This document shows, in pieces, positions 31,939 through 44,364 of a stretch of DNA of 64,000 nucleotides. The position numbers and the translations under genes are program-made. Positions within the stretch are counted from its first letter, which is position 1. Each line of letters begins with the position of its first letter. The notes under the pieces were generated by a model that saw only the letters and a program-made list of their open reading frames with translations, searched no databases and had not been told where the DNA came from. Location: NCBI GenBank assembly GCA_011947345.1, contig JAAVTG010000519.1:806001-870000 (forward strand), read 5' to 3'. The DNA is from Phytophthora quininea. Lineage: Eukaryota; Oomycota; Peronosporomycetes; Peronosporales; Peronosporaceae.

Positions 31939-32538
31939 ATGTCCAGACGACGCATGAGCGAAGGCACGGTGGATAGACCGAGTGGTCTGTTCGGTAACAC
32001 TTATCTCAACCTCAGTCACGACGGCAACTAGGATGGCCGACCAGCTGCTCTTCGAGTGAAGATTATCTCTGTGGGCGAGAGCGGAGTCGGCAAGAGCTGT
32101 GTCATCAAGCGGTACTGCGAAGAAAAGTTCGTGACCAAGTACATTTCAACTATCGGCATTGGCTATAGCGTGAAACCCGTGCTCGTTAACCGATCTGAAG
32201 TTCGTGTCAACTTCTGGGACCTCTCGGGTCTACCCGAGTATCTGGAAGTGCGCAATGGGTTTTACGAAGACACTCAAGGTGGCATCCTCATGTTCGATGT
32301 GTCCTCACGACGAAACTTCGAGTCTCTGGATGGATGACTTTGCGAAGCAGCAAAGTTCGGGGCAGGCAAGTTCCCTTGGATTCTGTGCGGGAACAAAGTC
32401 GATCGTCCACGCGTCGTCCCAGAGGACGAAGAACAAGCCTACGCACAAGCTAAAGGCTTTGAATACTTTGAGACGTTAGCGTGCACGGGTGTCAGCATTA
32501 CTGAAGCTTTCCACTCGCTGTTTCACACAATCTGCTGA
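31939..32538 (+). pseudogene. DNAJC27/RBJ-like small GTPase, truncated by a LINE
   Basis: One frame from ATG 31939 carries a full Rab-like GTPase core: GESGVGKSC (G1), KYISTIGIGY (G2), WDLSGLPEY (G3), CGNKVD (G4) and ETLACTG (G5). IKRYCEEKFVTKYISTIGI and EVRNGFYEDTQGGILMFDV match RBJ-type proteins specifically. Two in-frame stops interrupt it: TAG 32029 before the core, and TGA 32335 where family members have Trp. The C terminus ends in the TGA of a LINE fragment beginning at about 32528, so the J domain is gone. It is therefore a likely pseudogene; the TAG could instead lie in an unrecognised intron. Confidence 0.85.
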
Positions 32539-32768
32539 ACTCGTTCAAGATGCACTACTAATTCCTCTACCAACACGCACATGAGCCTCATTGCAACCGC
32601 GCTACTGTGGTCTGCGTGCTGCAAAAACTTGGCTTTGATCCGCCAGAAAATAATAGCCCGGAACCCATGCACCACATGTGGACGACACGAACGTAACTCT
32701 CACGGACAGTTAGCTTATCACCTTAAGACGAGAAATCCGCTAAACAGTTAATCAATTCAATTTTCTCC
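32528..32768 (+). mobile_element. LINE 3'-end fragment
   Basis: The sequence is nearly identical to the terminal 240 bases of the LINE at 8.7-11.4 kb, including the last ORF codons (HHMWTTRT), the stop and the 3' end TTAATCAATTCAATTT. It is a heavily 5'-truncated insertion that begins within the GTPase coding sequence. No poly-A tail is seen. Confidence 0.92.
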
Positions 32769-32861
32769 TTATCGTCCGTTTTACTTCAGCATGGTAAAGA
32801 TAGTCGTTGTGGACCTCGAACTTCAGCAAAGAGCAGTCGACGTTGTCAAGAGTTCACTGCA

Positions 32862-35473
32862 ATGTCCGACGCCGCCGTCATTGTCAACTCCCCAGCACCA
32901 GCAAATGTCTCCATCGCTGCGATGCAACTGCTACCGGAAAACGTTGGTTTGGAAAGAACAATTGACCAGCATGGAAAGGAGGCGAGTGGAGAAACATTGA
33001 AGAAGAAGCAACAGCAAGACGCCACTCGTCCTGCCGAAATTCTGTTTCCAGGTCCTGTGGATGCTTGCCACGATGGTGCCAAGCCACCAAGTCCACCAAC
33101 GAACCACCTTCAACTATTCGCAGCAAGACATTCGAGTGGGACGCTCTCGGTGCTCTCTGCAGCTGCTGCCTCACTGAAAGACAAAACGCAACAAGTCGCC
33201 CAGCAGCAGAAGCGAGCACTATCGGCTTTCCAGCAGAAAGGAGGACTTGTGAGTTGGCTCCACGGCGAAATGGACGAGTCAGAAGACAGCCACCATCAAA
33301 ATCCATCTCTTTCCGATACGGACAGCTACAAGCTGATCACCAGTCCGACAGCTCCTCCACCAACTCCTTTGGTTTCTCCAAGAAGCACAATTGTTTTTGT
33401 TGAATCATCAGCTCCACGGTCAACATCGGAAGTTTCCGTGGGGCGAAGGATGTCCCTACCAAATTCCAGTTCCACTTCCTTGCTGGACAATTTAATCGAC
33501 AAAATGGTTGCAGTTACATCACCACCATCTTCGCCAGCTCATGGTCAACAATTTGAACATAGTTCAAAAGGGTCGATACTTCTCGAAAGTGGACGTCCAC
33601 GAGCTGCAACCACTGGTGACTCCATCCTCTCGGTATACCTCGACGATGAAAATGGTAGCTCCTCTCTACCAGCCGCGCATTTCATGCTGGATGATATCTT
33701 GTCGGATGAATGGCGCTGTACAGTGCTTTGGGCTCATTTGTATAGCTCTGGAGCCGACAAGTATTATCAACGCTTATGCTATCTGATGGAGATCACCTTC
33801 CGAGTGACTCCACTGTATCGAAAACTGGCCGGCACCCCAGGAGCTCCCACGAACAAGCGAGCGACTACAAAGCGTTGCTAGTTCGATTGAAGCGTTTGAA
33901 TTGTCGATATCTATCGCACAACGGTGCAGCATCACTTGCTGACAGTGGTGTCCCGGTAGCTTCATCAACAGCAAGTCAAGCCAAACACGAGCTTGCAAGA
34001 ACAATAAAAGCTTTGCCTGACGACTGGACTCCAATCAACGAGAACGATAGCAGTGCACGGCTGGAAACAGTCATGACTCTGAGTCTTCAACTTGGTCGGG
34101 AGGTAGAACGAGAGTTTCGAGTTCTTGGCACGAGATACTATGCGAATTTTGCAGACAGCGCACTTTATTCGGCCTTTATGAATCGTGACAACGAGCGTCA
34201 AGATGCTACTGCCTTGCTGCGCTTTGCTCGTATCCCATTTTATCAAAAGCCCAACACATCGGCAGAACCGGTGACACTAAACACGCTTACTATGGAGAAA
34301 GCAACAGCAGAAAATATTCTCATCAATGCTGACTGCCGAGTCTTTTGGTGAAATCCAAACCTGACGGAGCCATTGAGCATACGGATGTGGTTTATGGAGA
34401 GGGTTCTACTGCAGGGCGATCGTCAAACCTCCAAGCGATTGCACCGTTCTTGAATCCATCCGGAAGCGCTCATCCTGCAGTATCTAAGGCCTTGGCGTAC
34501 AATTTCGTTGCAGGCAGCGGTGAAAACTTAGTGTATGGTGCGGTGATCTGGCTTCCAGTTGATCAAAGCAGCAGCTTACGCGTCGACGATGCTTGCGGTG
34601 GTCTTTGTGTCACCTCCAAGTTTCCTGTTGCGGATTCCTTACGTCATTTCCTTCGTGCGTTGTGGAGAAATACCATAGACAGCGTGAAAGACGGAGAGGA
34701 AATCAAAGTCGCCACATCTGAAGCAGCAAAAATGCAGCGCAAGCTATGAGCAAGTATCTTGCCGCTCATTCGCTTGACAAGTTTTCACTGCTGACAATCG
34801 ACTTCCAGCTCAGCGACTTGTTCGATTGTTTGTCGTTAACAAACGTGCTTCGACTCTTCGCGTTTGTTCTGCTGGAGAAAAAATCGTGCTTGTGGCTTCT
34901 AGCTACACGATTCTTTTCAATGTTAGCGAATCTCTGCGAACGCTGCTGTATCCGCTGAAATGGAGCCACGTATACGTACCGGTATTGCCACTAGCTATGA
35001 AAGGCTGTCTTCACTGCCCCACGCCATTCATCTTCGGACTACACGACTCGTATGTGCGTCAGTGCGAGATGCCAAGACCATCTGCGGATTTGGTAGTCGT
35101 TAATCTGGACCGAAACTCATTAACAGGAGGTGGTGACGTGTTCCTACCTCCGGTTCGTCAGTCAATGCTACGAGAAGAACTCTTCCGTCTCTGCAAGTCA
35201 CACTTGGCTTCACGTGATAGTCTGGAGAGCTTGAACTCTGACAGTCAACCAGGCATTTTTCCAACGCATGCAGTTCGTCAATTGTTCCACAAGCACACGC
35301 GAGAGATCCTGGCATTCCTAGAGCCTTGTGTCCATCGGTTCGCGTTTAACAACCAAACTGTTTCTGTTGTGGACAATATCAATGCTAGTCAGTGGCCTGC
35401 AGATGCAACTCGCTTTTGCTCGGCTCTGCTGCACACACAAGCGATATCCACGTATCTCGCTGATCCCCAATGA
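32862..35473 (+). CDS. DENN-domain protein
   Basis: About 870 residues. The first 320 are Ser/Pro-rich and low in structure. A uDENN part (LVYGAVIWLPVD), a cDENN part (LSDLFDCLSLTNVLRLF, IVLVASSYTILF, LLYPLKWSHVYVPVLP, PTPFIFGLHDS) and a dDENN-like part (REELFRLC, RFCSALLHTQ) follow. DENN proteins are exchange factors for Rab GTPases. Frame breaks lie at 33846-33848 (CCC), 34343-34346 (TTTT), about 34740, and 34878-34883 (AAAAAA). All are repaired by one added base, with conserved sequence on both sides. ATG 32862 is the first in frame. Confidence 0.85.
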
Positions 35474-35620
35474 GTTCGATTGCTTGTTACGTGAGCTGAA
35501 ACAGTGAACATCCATCCATACTTCCAATCCATTTACGACGAAACTTTTATTTTGTGCAGCATTAACAGCGTCAGCAGCAGTGTAAACCATATATCATACC
35601 GTTTTAGCTTCTTAGCTGCA

Positions 35621-38600
35621 TCAGGCGCCGGTAGTACCCACCGGGTCGATATTGATCTCGCAGGCCACTCGAAGAGACGGTATCGTTGACTGTGTCAGTG
35701 GGATTTCAATCTTGATAGACTTTGGGGAGCTACTATCCCCGCTGATGTGAGGTTGCAGTTGTAATTCACCTGTGCCAAGTTCAATACCGTGCCTACCATA
35801 CCGGTGATACGATAAACAATTGATATTCTGCGATAAGATTAAGTAAAGTGTAAACGTACCTCCTGAACATATGCGTCCGCTTGACACGGATATTTACAAA
35901 GCAGTCGGCAAGAAAATCAATCGACAGCTTTGTGTAGTTCTCTCTTGATGAGCCCCAACACACTTTGCCAGCTTCTGCCTGTCTTTTCTCGGCTTTGCCC
36001 CGTTGGGTGGAACTTGGTCTGGATCGATGAACAAGGTCCCAGTGGCAATAGACTCGCTTCTTGTAATCTAGCTCAAACCCAGTTACGCTGGATATATGAA
36101 AGGAGAAGAATAGCTGACTTGGCCCCATAGGTGTTACTGGCGCAACAGGCTCACACAGGGGATATGGTCTCGCAGCTTCTTGATCTCGTCTTTATCTGCC
36201 CACACATACGATCCCTCATTGGTGACAACACAGCGAAGGTTTGCGATGCCACCAATTGTATACTCGTCGTAAGGGGGTTGTGGAAGCTCAGTAATTTGTG
36301 GAGAAAGCCTATCCGATCCTTGGGAGACATGTCCATATCGGTCGATAACGTAGCATTCCCTTTGACCACGCCCGCTCTCTCCAAAGTGTCAGTAATGGCT
36401 TGAGCACGATTAATTTGTACTTTTAGTTCTGCGTGATACAGTAGAAGTTAGAATACAGTACATACTAGGATAATGATGAGTATAGTTTACCGGACAGGGC
36501 TTCGTTCACCGCGGCGCCAGCAACAGGAAGGGGATCGCCCCAGAGGCCACGGAAATGAGAGAGATGGCACCCTACAGAAACATTTCCATCAGCATCTATC
36601 AATATATTCGTGGTAAAATAAATAACATACCTTTACAATATTCGGGTGGTGAGCAACAAAGTCACTTCCAGCCGGAATTTTAATTTCGATTGGGTCGTGA
36701 TAACATATCCCAGAGACATCGCTGTGTAAACGCAGCTGTACTCCCGATCCGTCGTGAAGATACCACAGCGTCCACACTGCTGGATATCTTCGCTTTTCGC
36801 CATTGACTATCAACAATTTTAAGCTGTTGAGGTGACGGGATATTCGAGTACGTTCAAGCATTTCACCTAACTTTCCGTCATGTTTCCACACGCGATTGAT
36901 AAACCACCCGAAGTCTGGTGGTAGCCACGGATTATCTTTTCGAAATCGCTCTTCATCCTTAGCTGCCTCGTGAAGATGGTTCACTCCATGGTCCAAGTCA
37001 GCTGAACCGTCACATACAGTGATAATGCGCCGCTGAATCTTTTCGCTCTGGTTCTGTCCGTATCCTGCCGATTCTAGCCCTTTATATTCTTGCAACACTT
37101 GCTCCATGGTCATGACTAAATATCTCATTTCCTCCCAAGCCATTTCCTGTGTTTGCGCGACCACCAAAAGGGTGATCTCGGCTTTGTTTGGCGTGAAGTA
37201 CATTGCAGCAGCGAATTCGCCAGGAACGAAACTCTCCAACAGCGTGGCTTCAACGTTGCGAATCACGTTTTTCCGATAGCATCGCACAGCGAACTTCTTG
37301 AAAATCGCTTCGGAGACGCTGACCGGTAACACATATTCCCACTTTGCGATTGCTTTTCCGTAGATGTCATTCTGACTCAGTTTTGACGGATGTCTGTGTA
37401 AATGTCGAGTGGAATCCATGACACTTTCCGTTGCCCTCCAGTAAGTTGGCACAATCAGGTCATCATTATCGAGGGATTTAGATTTATCGGCTGGATAGGC
37501 CTAGTCGTAGTGGTGCAGCAAGTGCTTGAAAAATATACTAGATCGCTGTCCGCTTCCTCCAACGCTTTCCAATGAGGGAAAGTTTTAAGCAACGAATGCT
37601 GTAGCGTGCCATCCTGACGAAGGGCATCATAGCCATCGCCACTCTTGCCTTCGTAGTTGTGGTTGATAACCTCTCGAACGATATCGAGAACAATAATCGG
37701 ATCTAGAATAATCCACTTCTGAAACACTTCGGTGTGATGTTGGTACCACAAGACGTCTCCGATCTCGTGGAGAGCGCTGAGGATTTTCATGCACTCCCTC
37801 ATGTTAATCTTAAAATCGGGATATAGCTGCGTAAATTCTCCGTGTAAATCGGCGACCTTCATGATCAGTTTCTCTACACGCCGCTCTGGTGTGGCTTTTG
37901 CAACCTCTGCCCTCTTCGCAAATATATGCGTGAGGAATTTCGAATATTGGGGTGGCATGCGGAAACCCCACTCAGGGTTCTCAAAAATTACACCCTTGAC
38001 GAATTGGCGCGCCTGGTCAATCCACAGCTCTGTCTTTATACTCGTCGCCTCTAGTTGTTGGAATTCAGTATCGAGCGCGTTCCAAACATCACTGGTTATC
38101 TTTTCAGATGCCTTCAACTCTTCTAAAAACATGCAGAGTTGAATATCGACATCCTTTCGAATCAACTCCAACTCCTCAGTTGATATACAATCAACTTTTG
38201 TCCCAATCATTTTAAACCGTGCATCAGGATGGCTAAGCTGAATCAGCCTTATCCAACGCAAGACGCTTTCCTCAAAGAAGCAGCTCACGAAAGAATCTCG
38301 TTCGTTCTTTGATAGAAACCCCTTCTTCTTCAGAGTTTGTGCGTACACTTGAAGGTCGAGACAAACAAAATAAAGCGTCCGCTTCGAAAGAAAAGCGCGT
38401 GCGCGACCTTGTAGATGTCTTGACCCGCAAAGTCCCAGAAGGTAACTTCGTGAACAGCGCCACTCGCTTTCAATCTCAATGGGAACAAATCGATTCCAAT
38501 TGTACGATCAGAAATATCTACTGGCGAGGATACCTCGTCACAGATCGACTTGATCAAACTTGACTTCCCCCATGTTGTCGGGCCGACGATGCAAACCTTG

Positions 38601-40000
38601 CTGCGATAAACTGGTTCTCCTGACAAATCAGCGCAATAGGTACTGACTGCATATTCTCCGTCTTGGATGACTTCTAGCGGGATTTCTGCCAGGGATTTCT
38701 GCTCGTCGAAACACTGACGCCAAACATTACAGCATTCAACCAGGCCCAGTTGGTAGTGTTCCAGACATTCCTTTTCAGACAAAAGTAATTTGGCGGGGAT
38801 CGATCCTTTCGAGATTAATATACGCGAGATGGCGACCTTTTCGCGAAGATTAAGCAGCACAGACTCGACCACACGAACAAGTGTATTCTGACGCTGATTC
38901 GCCTGTACAGCAGATACGGTTATTATGTGTAGTACAGAGCAGAAAGAAGATACCTGGCTTACCGTTTCAGTCAACCTAACATCAATGCCTCGCTCGTACA
39001 ACAGCGCTACTGTCTCCAACTTTCCCGACGCAATTGCCAAACTTAACACGGAGGTATCCTAAAACCCAATACAAACCGCAAATGATATGAATTCCCGCAC
39101 GCATAAACTAACAGATACATCACTAAAACGGCAGACACCTCACCTCATCGTCAGTGTTAATCTTGGCTTGACGGTCTAGCAATACCTTAACTATTTCAGC
39201 AAAGCCACTATCCGCTGCAAGGTACAGCGCAGTTTCGCCAAACTGCATTCAAACCCATGGAACCGTTAGAAATGTTACAACATTTCTCTAGCTGGAAGCT
39301 TACCAAACCGCCCACAACAGCGTCAATGTCAGCTCCTCCAGTCAAAAGTAATTCCACAGCCTTGCTGTTATTATACATTGCTGCAACATGAAGGGCAGTC
39401 ATCCCGGCCTTCATTATTATCCCACCCAAACAATCAATAGGAACACATCTCAGTACCAAACAATTGACCCCAATCTACCAACACAGCAGGCATACATTGT
39501 CTTCAGCAGTGATGTCGGCGTCATACTGTAGCAACAGTGGAATGATCTCCGTGTTGCCGAACTCGCCCGCCCGATGCAGTGCAGTCCTGCCACCCTATAC
39601 AAACACAATCAATCCTGATCTACACTGCAATATATCGTAACTTCGTACCTCATCGGTATCGTTGACGTCCGTCCCGACAATACACTCGTCGCCAAGTACC
39701 GTCCACATGGACGTGAGCTCTTCCTATTCATTCCGTAGTCAGTAAAAAAAAGCAACTTCACAACAACTTGCCTCTGGAATATTGATGTTTTCCTTTTGAA
39801 GATACTTCTGAAGAGACTCCAAGTCTCTTAGAACGCCCTGGAAAATGTTCGCTTTGAGAAATCATATTCAATCGAAAAGCCGTTAAACTACGTACATCGT
39901 CGATGTCGATAAATGCTCCACGGTCCGCTAGCCACTGCTGTCTCCTCTCCACGAGCTTGTCGATGATCGCGATCACCGCCTCATTCCCGTTACGTGGCAT
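35621..40000 (-). CDS. ROCO protein: ankyrin repeats, ROC GTPase and COR domain
   Basis: Exons 39896-40000, 39772-39837, 39649-39723, 39496-39594, 39304-39408, 39144-39242 and 38963-39058 are short and phase 0; four encode one ankyrin-type unit each (GGRTALHRAGEFGNTEI, AGMTALHVAAMYNNSKA, FGETALYLAADSGFAEI, and a degenerate one). A long exon follows with ROC (P-loop VGPTTWGKSSL, FWDFAGQDIYKVAHALF, GTKVD) and COR, then exons at 36491-36571 and from 36428. One intron uses a GC donor. The first stop after COR is 36134, but one base at a C-run continues the frame to 35621. Breaks lie at C or T runs near 38367, 36530 and 36273; near 37500 the join is unclear. ROCO proteins are dimeric signalling GTPases (LRRK relatives). 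No kinase domain is seen. Confidence 0.85.
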
Positions 40001-40329
40001 TACTTCCTGCAGCCCCCAAGCTTCTCTGTGGTCGGCTAGGAATAAGAAGCGATCTTTGGGGAGCTATGGCTTCAAAATTTGCTTGACTATGTTTTGGAGG
40101 AGTTACTGATTGTAGCTCAACTAACGAAGACTCATCAATCCAGTCACTAGCTCCTGGATCTGTGCAAAGTCACACAGAAACCAGACCCACTCGTCAACGT
40201 CGACGAAATCCTTGGTGGGTCCACGACATCATCAGAGTTCTCGTAAGGGAGAAGGAGAGCTCTTGTGGTTAGAAGAATAAAGAAAGTCGTAAATCTGCAG
40301 CAGTTGTAGGTTCGAGCTATGGAACTCTG
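40001..40329. other. intergenic
   Basis: No gene recognised. The stretch just before 40330 (GCAGCAGTTGTAGGTTCGAG) resembles the upstream flanks of the other two HA-family copies. Confidence 0.4.
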
Positions 40330-40700
40330 ATGCTGGTGACTCTGCTGCGGCGCGCGTGGCGTCCCGGGCCTGCGACAGCGCTTCGGTTGGTGGTCGGTGG
40401 TCGTCGTGTGCCAAAGCCCTGCACTGTTGTGGCTGTGAGAGGCTTCAGCTCAACGCTAGCGGACAGCGGGGAAGGTGCGGACTTTCCAAAACTAGAGAAC
40501 GGACACGCAGATGACACGGACACAAGCAGTGGCGGTAGAATGCGCGACTGGGAGGTCAAGGCTTTGACTGCACTACACGACGTGTAGTGCACGTCTACAA
40601 GGAGCAAAAGGAGGACACGGAAGTGCTGCGAAGCTTTGTCGTCCCCACCAGAATTGGGGGCTGCCGACTAAAGGTTGTCGAAACCGCGAACATGTCCATG
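40330..40700 (+). pseudogene. HA-domain family copy 0, truncated
   Basis: ATG 40330 opens an Arg-rich leader (MLVTLLRRAWRPGPATALRL) and GFSSTLADSG, closely related to the leader of the gene at 41077. The 85-codon frame stops just at the beginning of the first HA repeat (WEVKALTALHDV). A neighbouring frame carries the next few HA residues (RSFVVPTRIGGCRLK), then homology is lost. No complete HA repeat remains. The leader still looks mitochondrial. Confidence 0.7.
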
Positions 40701-41076
40701 GTCGATTGGCAGCAATAGATCCTCGGCGGGGATCGCAAGAGTAGACTGCTCAAGTTCTTCAAGCGGCAAGATGACGAACTGATCGACTCCCAAGTAGCTG
40801 AGCTTACCAACGACAATCTTCCTACTGTGAAACCAACCGATGTACGCTCGTTAGCAACAACTACGGAAGGGCCCCAAAGCCTCAACATTTGTTGGGCAAA
40901 CTTCGAATGAATCGGATCTTCAAGCGGTTAAACACTCGATCTACAAGCGCATTTGCACAATGAACAGAGACGACCACTTCTCCTTCCAGGTTACTTTGAA
41001 TCAATCAAATGTCTGAATCGCGAGGGTAAATTTTGATACCAACTAAATTTGCAGCAGCTGCAGATTTGCCAAAACA
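40701..41076. other. no gene recognised
   Basis: An open stretch after a stop (about 40720-40910) encodes KSRLLKFFKRQDDELID and similar charged sequence without a recognisable family. It may be further decay of HA copy 0 or foreign insertion. Confidence 0.35.
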
Positions 41077-42418
41077 ATGCTGTCGGCTCTGGTGCGGCGT
41101 CCTGGGCAGGCGTCAGCGCTCCGGTTGTCGATCGATGGTTGTCGTGCGTCTAGGGTCCATACTAATCTGTTAGCGAAAGGCTTCAGCTCAACGGTGGCGG
41201 ACAGTGGGGTTGATGCGGTTCTTCCAGCTGAGAAGCGTGGAGACGCGGGCGACACGAACAAAAGTCCGAACCTTCGGAGGGGGAGGTCAAGACTTTGACT
41301 GCACTACAAGTCTACAAGGAGATGGAGGGGATACGGACGTATCCCGAGCTTTTGTCGTCCCCATGAATGACAGTCGCTGGCCTCAGGAATTGTGGGGTTG
41401 CCGACTGGGAGCAATGGTCAACCGAGTTCGCTGGAAGCTTAAGCAGAATACTGTTTCCGTCGAGTTTGCGGAAGAACTAAGAATTCTAGACTTTATCGGG
41501 AACCCCTGGACGTTCGGTGGGGAAGCGCATCATGCCCGCCTTCCGCCACTTTTTCACGCTGCATGGTCATTTGGACGTCCCACAAGAATTTGTGGTGCCG
41601 AGCGGACATGAGTCGTGGCCCAAGCTGTCGTGGGGTTGAAACTTGGGGGCTAGTCAATCGGATTCGTTGGAGCGAGCAGTATGCTAAGCAAGTGGAGGCG
41701 TCAAAGCAAGAGCTGGTAGCAATGGGCTTCTGCTTTGAGTCGATCGCTGAGCGGGACTGGAGAGACAAGATTCTCCCGTCATTAAAAGTGCATCGCAATG
41801 TGTTCCGCCACTGCATCATGGAACGCTCGTTTGTTGTTCCTTCTTGTCCACCATGGCCAGAGAAGGCGTGGGGGTGCCGCTAGGAATAACCGTAGGAGAT
41901 ATGCGATCCAAAGGAACTTTTCCCGAGCAGGTTGCTCATGACCGAGAAATTCTGGACGCGTTGGGCTTCTCGTGGGATTGCAGGGCATCGATGTGGAACG
42001 AGCGCATTCTGCCTGCACTGGAAGTGTACGTTGGGGAAAACGGTCATTGCCGACTTCCAGCACATTTCGTCGTTCCTTCTCATGCTCCATGGCCAACCAA
42101 TTCGTGGGACACTGACCTCGGAATGAACATGTATGACATGAAGCAGAAGGGGGCATATTTCCGCAACATTGGTCGCGACTCCGAGCGTTTGGAGGGCATG
42201 GGGTACTCGTTTGAGCTCTACGATAAGCCGTGGAAGAAGTATGTTGAGCCGCTTCTCGACATCTACGAGACGCTTTTGGTGATGATGCCGTCCCTCCTCC
42301 GGAATTCGCGATCCCGTCAGAAGCTCCCTGGCCGAAGAAGATGTGGGGCGTTGGTCTGGGTAGGATTGTGGCGAATAACCCGCAGCACTGGCGGCATGCG
42401 GACGAAAAGTATAACTAG
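41077..42418 (+). CDS. multi-repeat HA-domain protein with mitochondrial-type leader
   Basis: The Arg-rich leader MLSALVRRPGQASALRL and GFSSTVADSG precede several HA (helicase-associated) repeats, with blocks such as WPQELWGCRLGAMVNRVRW, HGHLDVPQEFVVPSG, WNERILPALEVYVGENGHC, YFRNIG-x-x-x-ERLEGMGYSFE and IPSEAPWPKKMWGVGLGRI, ending DEKYN at TAG 42416-42418. HA repeats occur in DNA or RNA binding proteins; no helicase core is present. The frame breaks at 41279-41283, 41337-41340, about 41510, 41636-41649, 41870-41874 and 42274-42277. Nearly all are G or T runs where one extra base restores the repeat. The 48-kb paralogue has five T at the last site where this copy has four. It is probably intact. 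Confidence 0.75.
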
Positions 42419-43202
42419 GGGAAAGCTTAAACCATGAAGGTGGAGAAAATTAATTCGCATCACATTGGGTACTGAGTCTAGTGGCTGTATCGCAACGACA
42501 TGATCATCCAGTAGTTCCTCCTCACTGCATGACCCAAGTCGCTGCACAAGGCCAAGGGCAGCCGCTGGTGTCAAACACAAGAAACTACGTCCCTACTGCA
42601 GGCAGCTCCAATCGGCAATGTGATGTGGAGAATCGCTGTGGCCGTGGATGACCTCAACCAACGTTCTAGACACAGTTTGGGACGAGTACTACGTCCATAC
42701 GCATGGAAGTAGATGAAAGTTGCTTCGATCAGTGTGGAGAAAACATAAAGACACCCGCCGATTGCTATTACCAGGCTGGTAGGCCCAGTCTATCGACTCG
42801 CCGTTCCCAGCGGCAATCAAAACCCACAGCCCGATCTTAACGCGCCAGCAACTTATAGAACTTATCGTGGAGCTTCCCAGCACTAACCAACTCGATGTTT
42901 GCAAGTGGTCGGCCAGTAAAAGAAGACAAGTAGCACTTTTGCCCTTGAAGACTGCAAGTGCAGCTATATACCTGACAAATAAGATCGACCTTGCCAATCT
43001 TCTTTGTTAGGGAAATGCAATCACAGCACTGCAAACTCTATCAAACTACTCATTTCACGTCACATATATATGATCTTACAGGAATGTACTATGAATCGCG
43101 CACGAACAGGACACTTTGGCCCGTAATCGCAGATCAGTGTACGGGACCCGTTCATCGGATCGCTTGTGTGTCGGCAAAGTTCTTTTGCGTTTCGACTACC
43201 AA
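42419..43202. other. intergenic, promoter region of the bZIP gene
   Basis: No gene recognised on either strand. CTCATTTCACGTC at 43049-43061 resembles an oomycete initiator and could start transcription of the bZIP gene. Confidence 0.4.
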
Positions 43203-44333
43203 ATGAGCTGTCGGCAATTGCACGAGTGGAAGGACGTCACCCCGTCGAAGCATCTCTCGCTTCGATCGATGGCCCAACAGTGACTTCACTGTCGTCTCCA
43301 ACGTCGTCCCCACCTCAGCGCAGCAAGAAGAAGCGCACCTACAAGAAACGCAAAGCCACCAACACCATCCGAAAGGAACAAAAGTCGGCGTTGCAACACG
43401 AGATCGAGGAGCTGCAGCAACAATTGGAGATCATCAAATTGCGAGTGAAGACGCAGGAGAATGAGGCCTCGTTCATTGTCAAGACCATGGAGAACTCTGC
43501 GCTACGGGGTCGATCAACGAGCAGCACCTGGCAATGGCCCAAGTCCACGCTTTATTGTCGGGGCATACGATGCACGGCATGAGTGGACTACGACCAATGG
43601 AGACCAAGATTTGTTTGGGCGTCGATCGAGAGGAGCGTCTGCGAGTTTTGAGGAGACTTCGAGGCCCAAAGCTAAAGGAAGCCAAGAGTTTTCTGTGTGC
43701 TCGCAGCCACGGATTCGCCCCACTACTCCGTATTTCCAAGAGGAAAGATACGAGACGGAAGAGGGAGATTTCTGCGTTGGTCGCTTTGAAATCACCCCAC
43801 TGTGTGGAGTACACGGCGGAGTCCGAGCTGTGTTTGATGCGGTGCTCCAAGCTGCTTATAATGCGGAGATTATCATTTCTGAGACCTCGGGCAATATTAC
43901 AATTCGAGAGGATGACGATCTCAACGACGACAGTGTCGTGCAGATGCGACTAGTGTCGCAAACTGCTGGTGGTGCACTCTTGGACTCCAACTTGGTTCAG
44001 TTTGCAGAGTTTTCCGGTGAAGACGACGAAGATACCTACGCCGTGGCATCAACGGATTTTGTGGACGAAGACAAGTTGTATCCTTATCGTCCACTCGAAC
44101 GTGTAAGACGAGATGTTACGGCTGCCATGCTGGTTACCTCTTACATGAAAAACGATTCGAGTGGAGAGCGAGTGGTGGTGGTCTCGCGATTGTTTTGTGC
44201 AAGAGTTTGCCATACGGACCTGGATCTGTCCGACAAAACACAGTTTGAGGTCCGTGAAGCTTCTATTCGCTATGCAGGAAACTTCATTAATTGCTTACGA
44301 GATATACTCGGACTACCCAATAAATGCTCGTAA
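43203..44333 (+). CDS. oomycete bZIP-type transcription factor
   Basis: A basic region (KKKRTYKKRKATNTIRKEQ) runs into a heptad helix (LQHEIEELQQQLEIIKLRV), giving a short bZIP. A large domain common in oomycete bZIP proteins follows: LAMAQVHALLSGHT, GDFCVGRFEITPLCGVHGG, FDAVLQAAYNAEIIISETSG, TDFVDEDKLYPYRPLERVRRDV. The end is GLPNKCS. Nuclear DNA binding is expected; the second domain has no known activity. Breaks lie at 43240-43243 (CCCC), 43506-43509 (GGGG) and 43718-43721 (CCCC), each repaired by one added base. ATG 43203 joins to the bZIP frame after the first; otherwise no ATG precedes the basic region. Confidence 0.85.
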
Positions 44334-44364
44334 GTGAGCGCGATGAACTAAAAATAACAGTTGA

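Noticed and set aside
37455..37530. A 38-base GTATAT...ACTAG intron that would join the two ROCO halves in frame
   Set aside because: Too short for a usual intron; another sequence error is as likely, so I left the join open.
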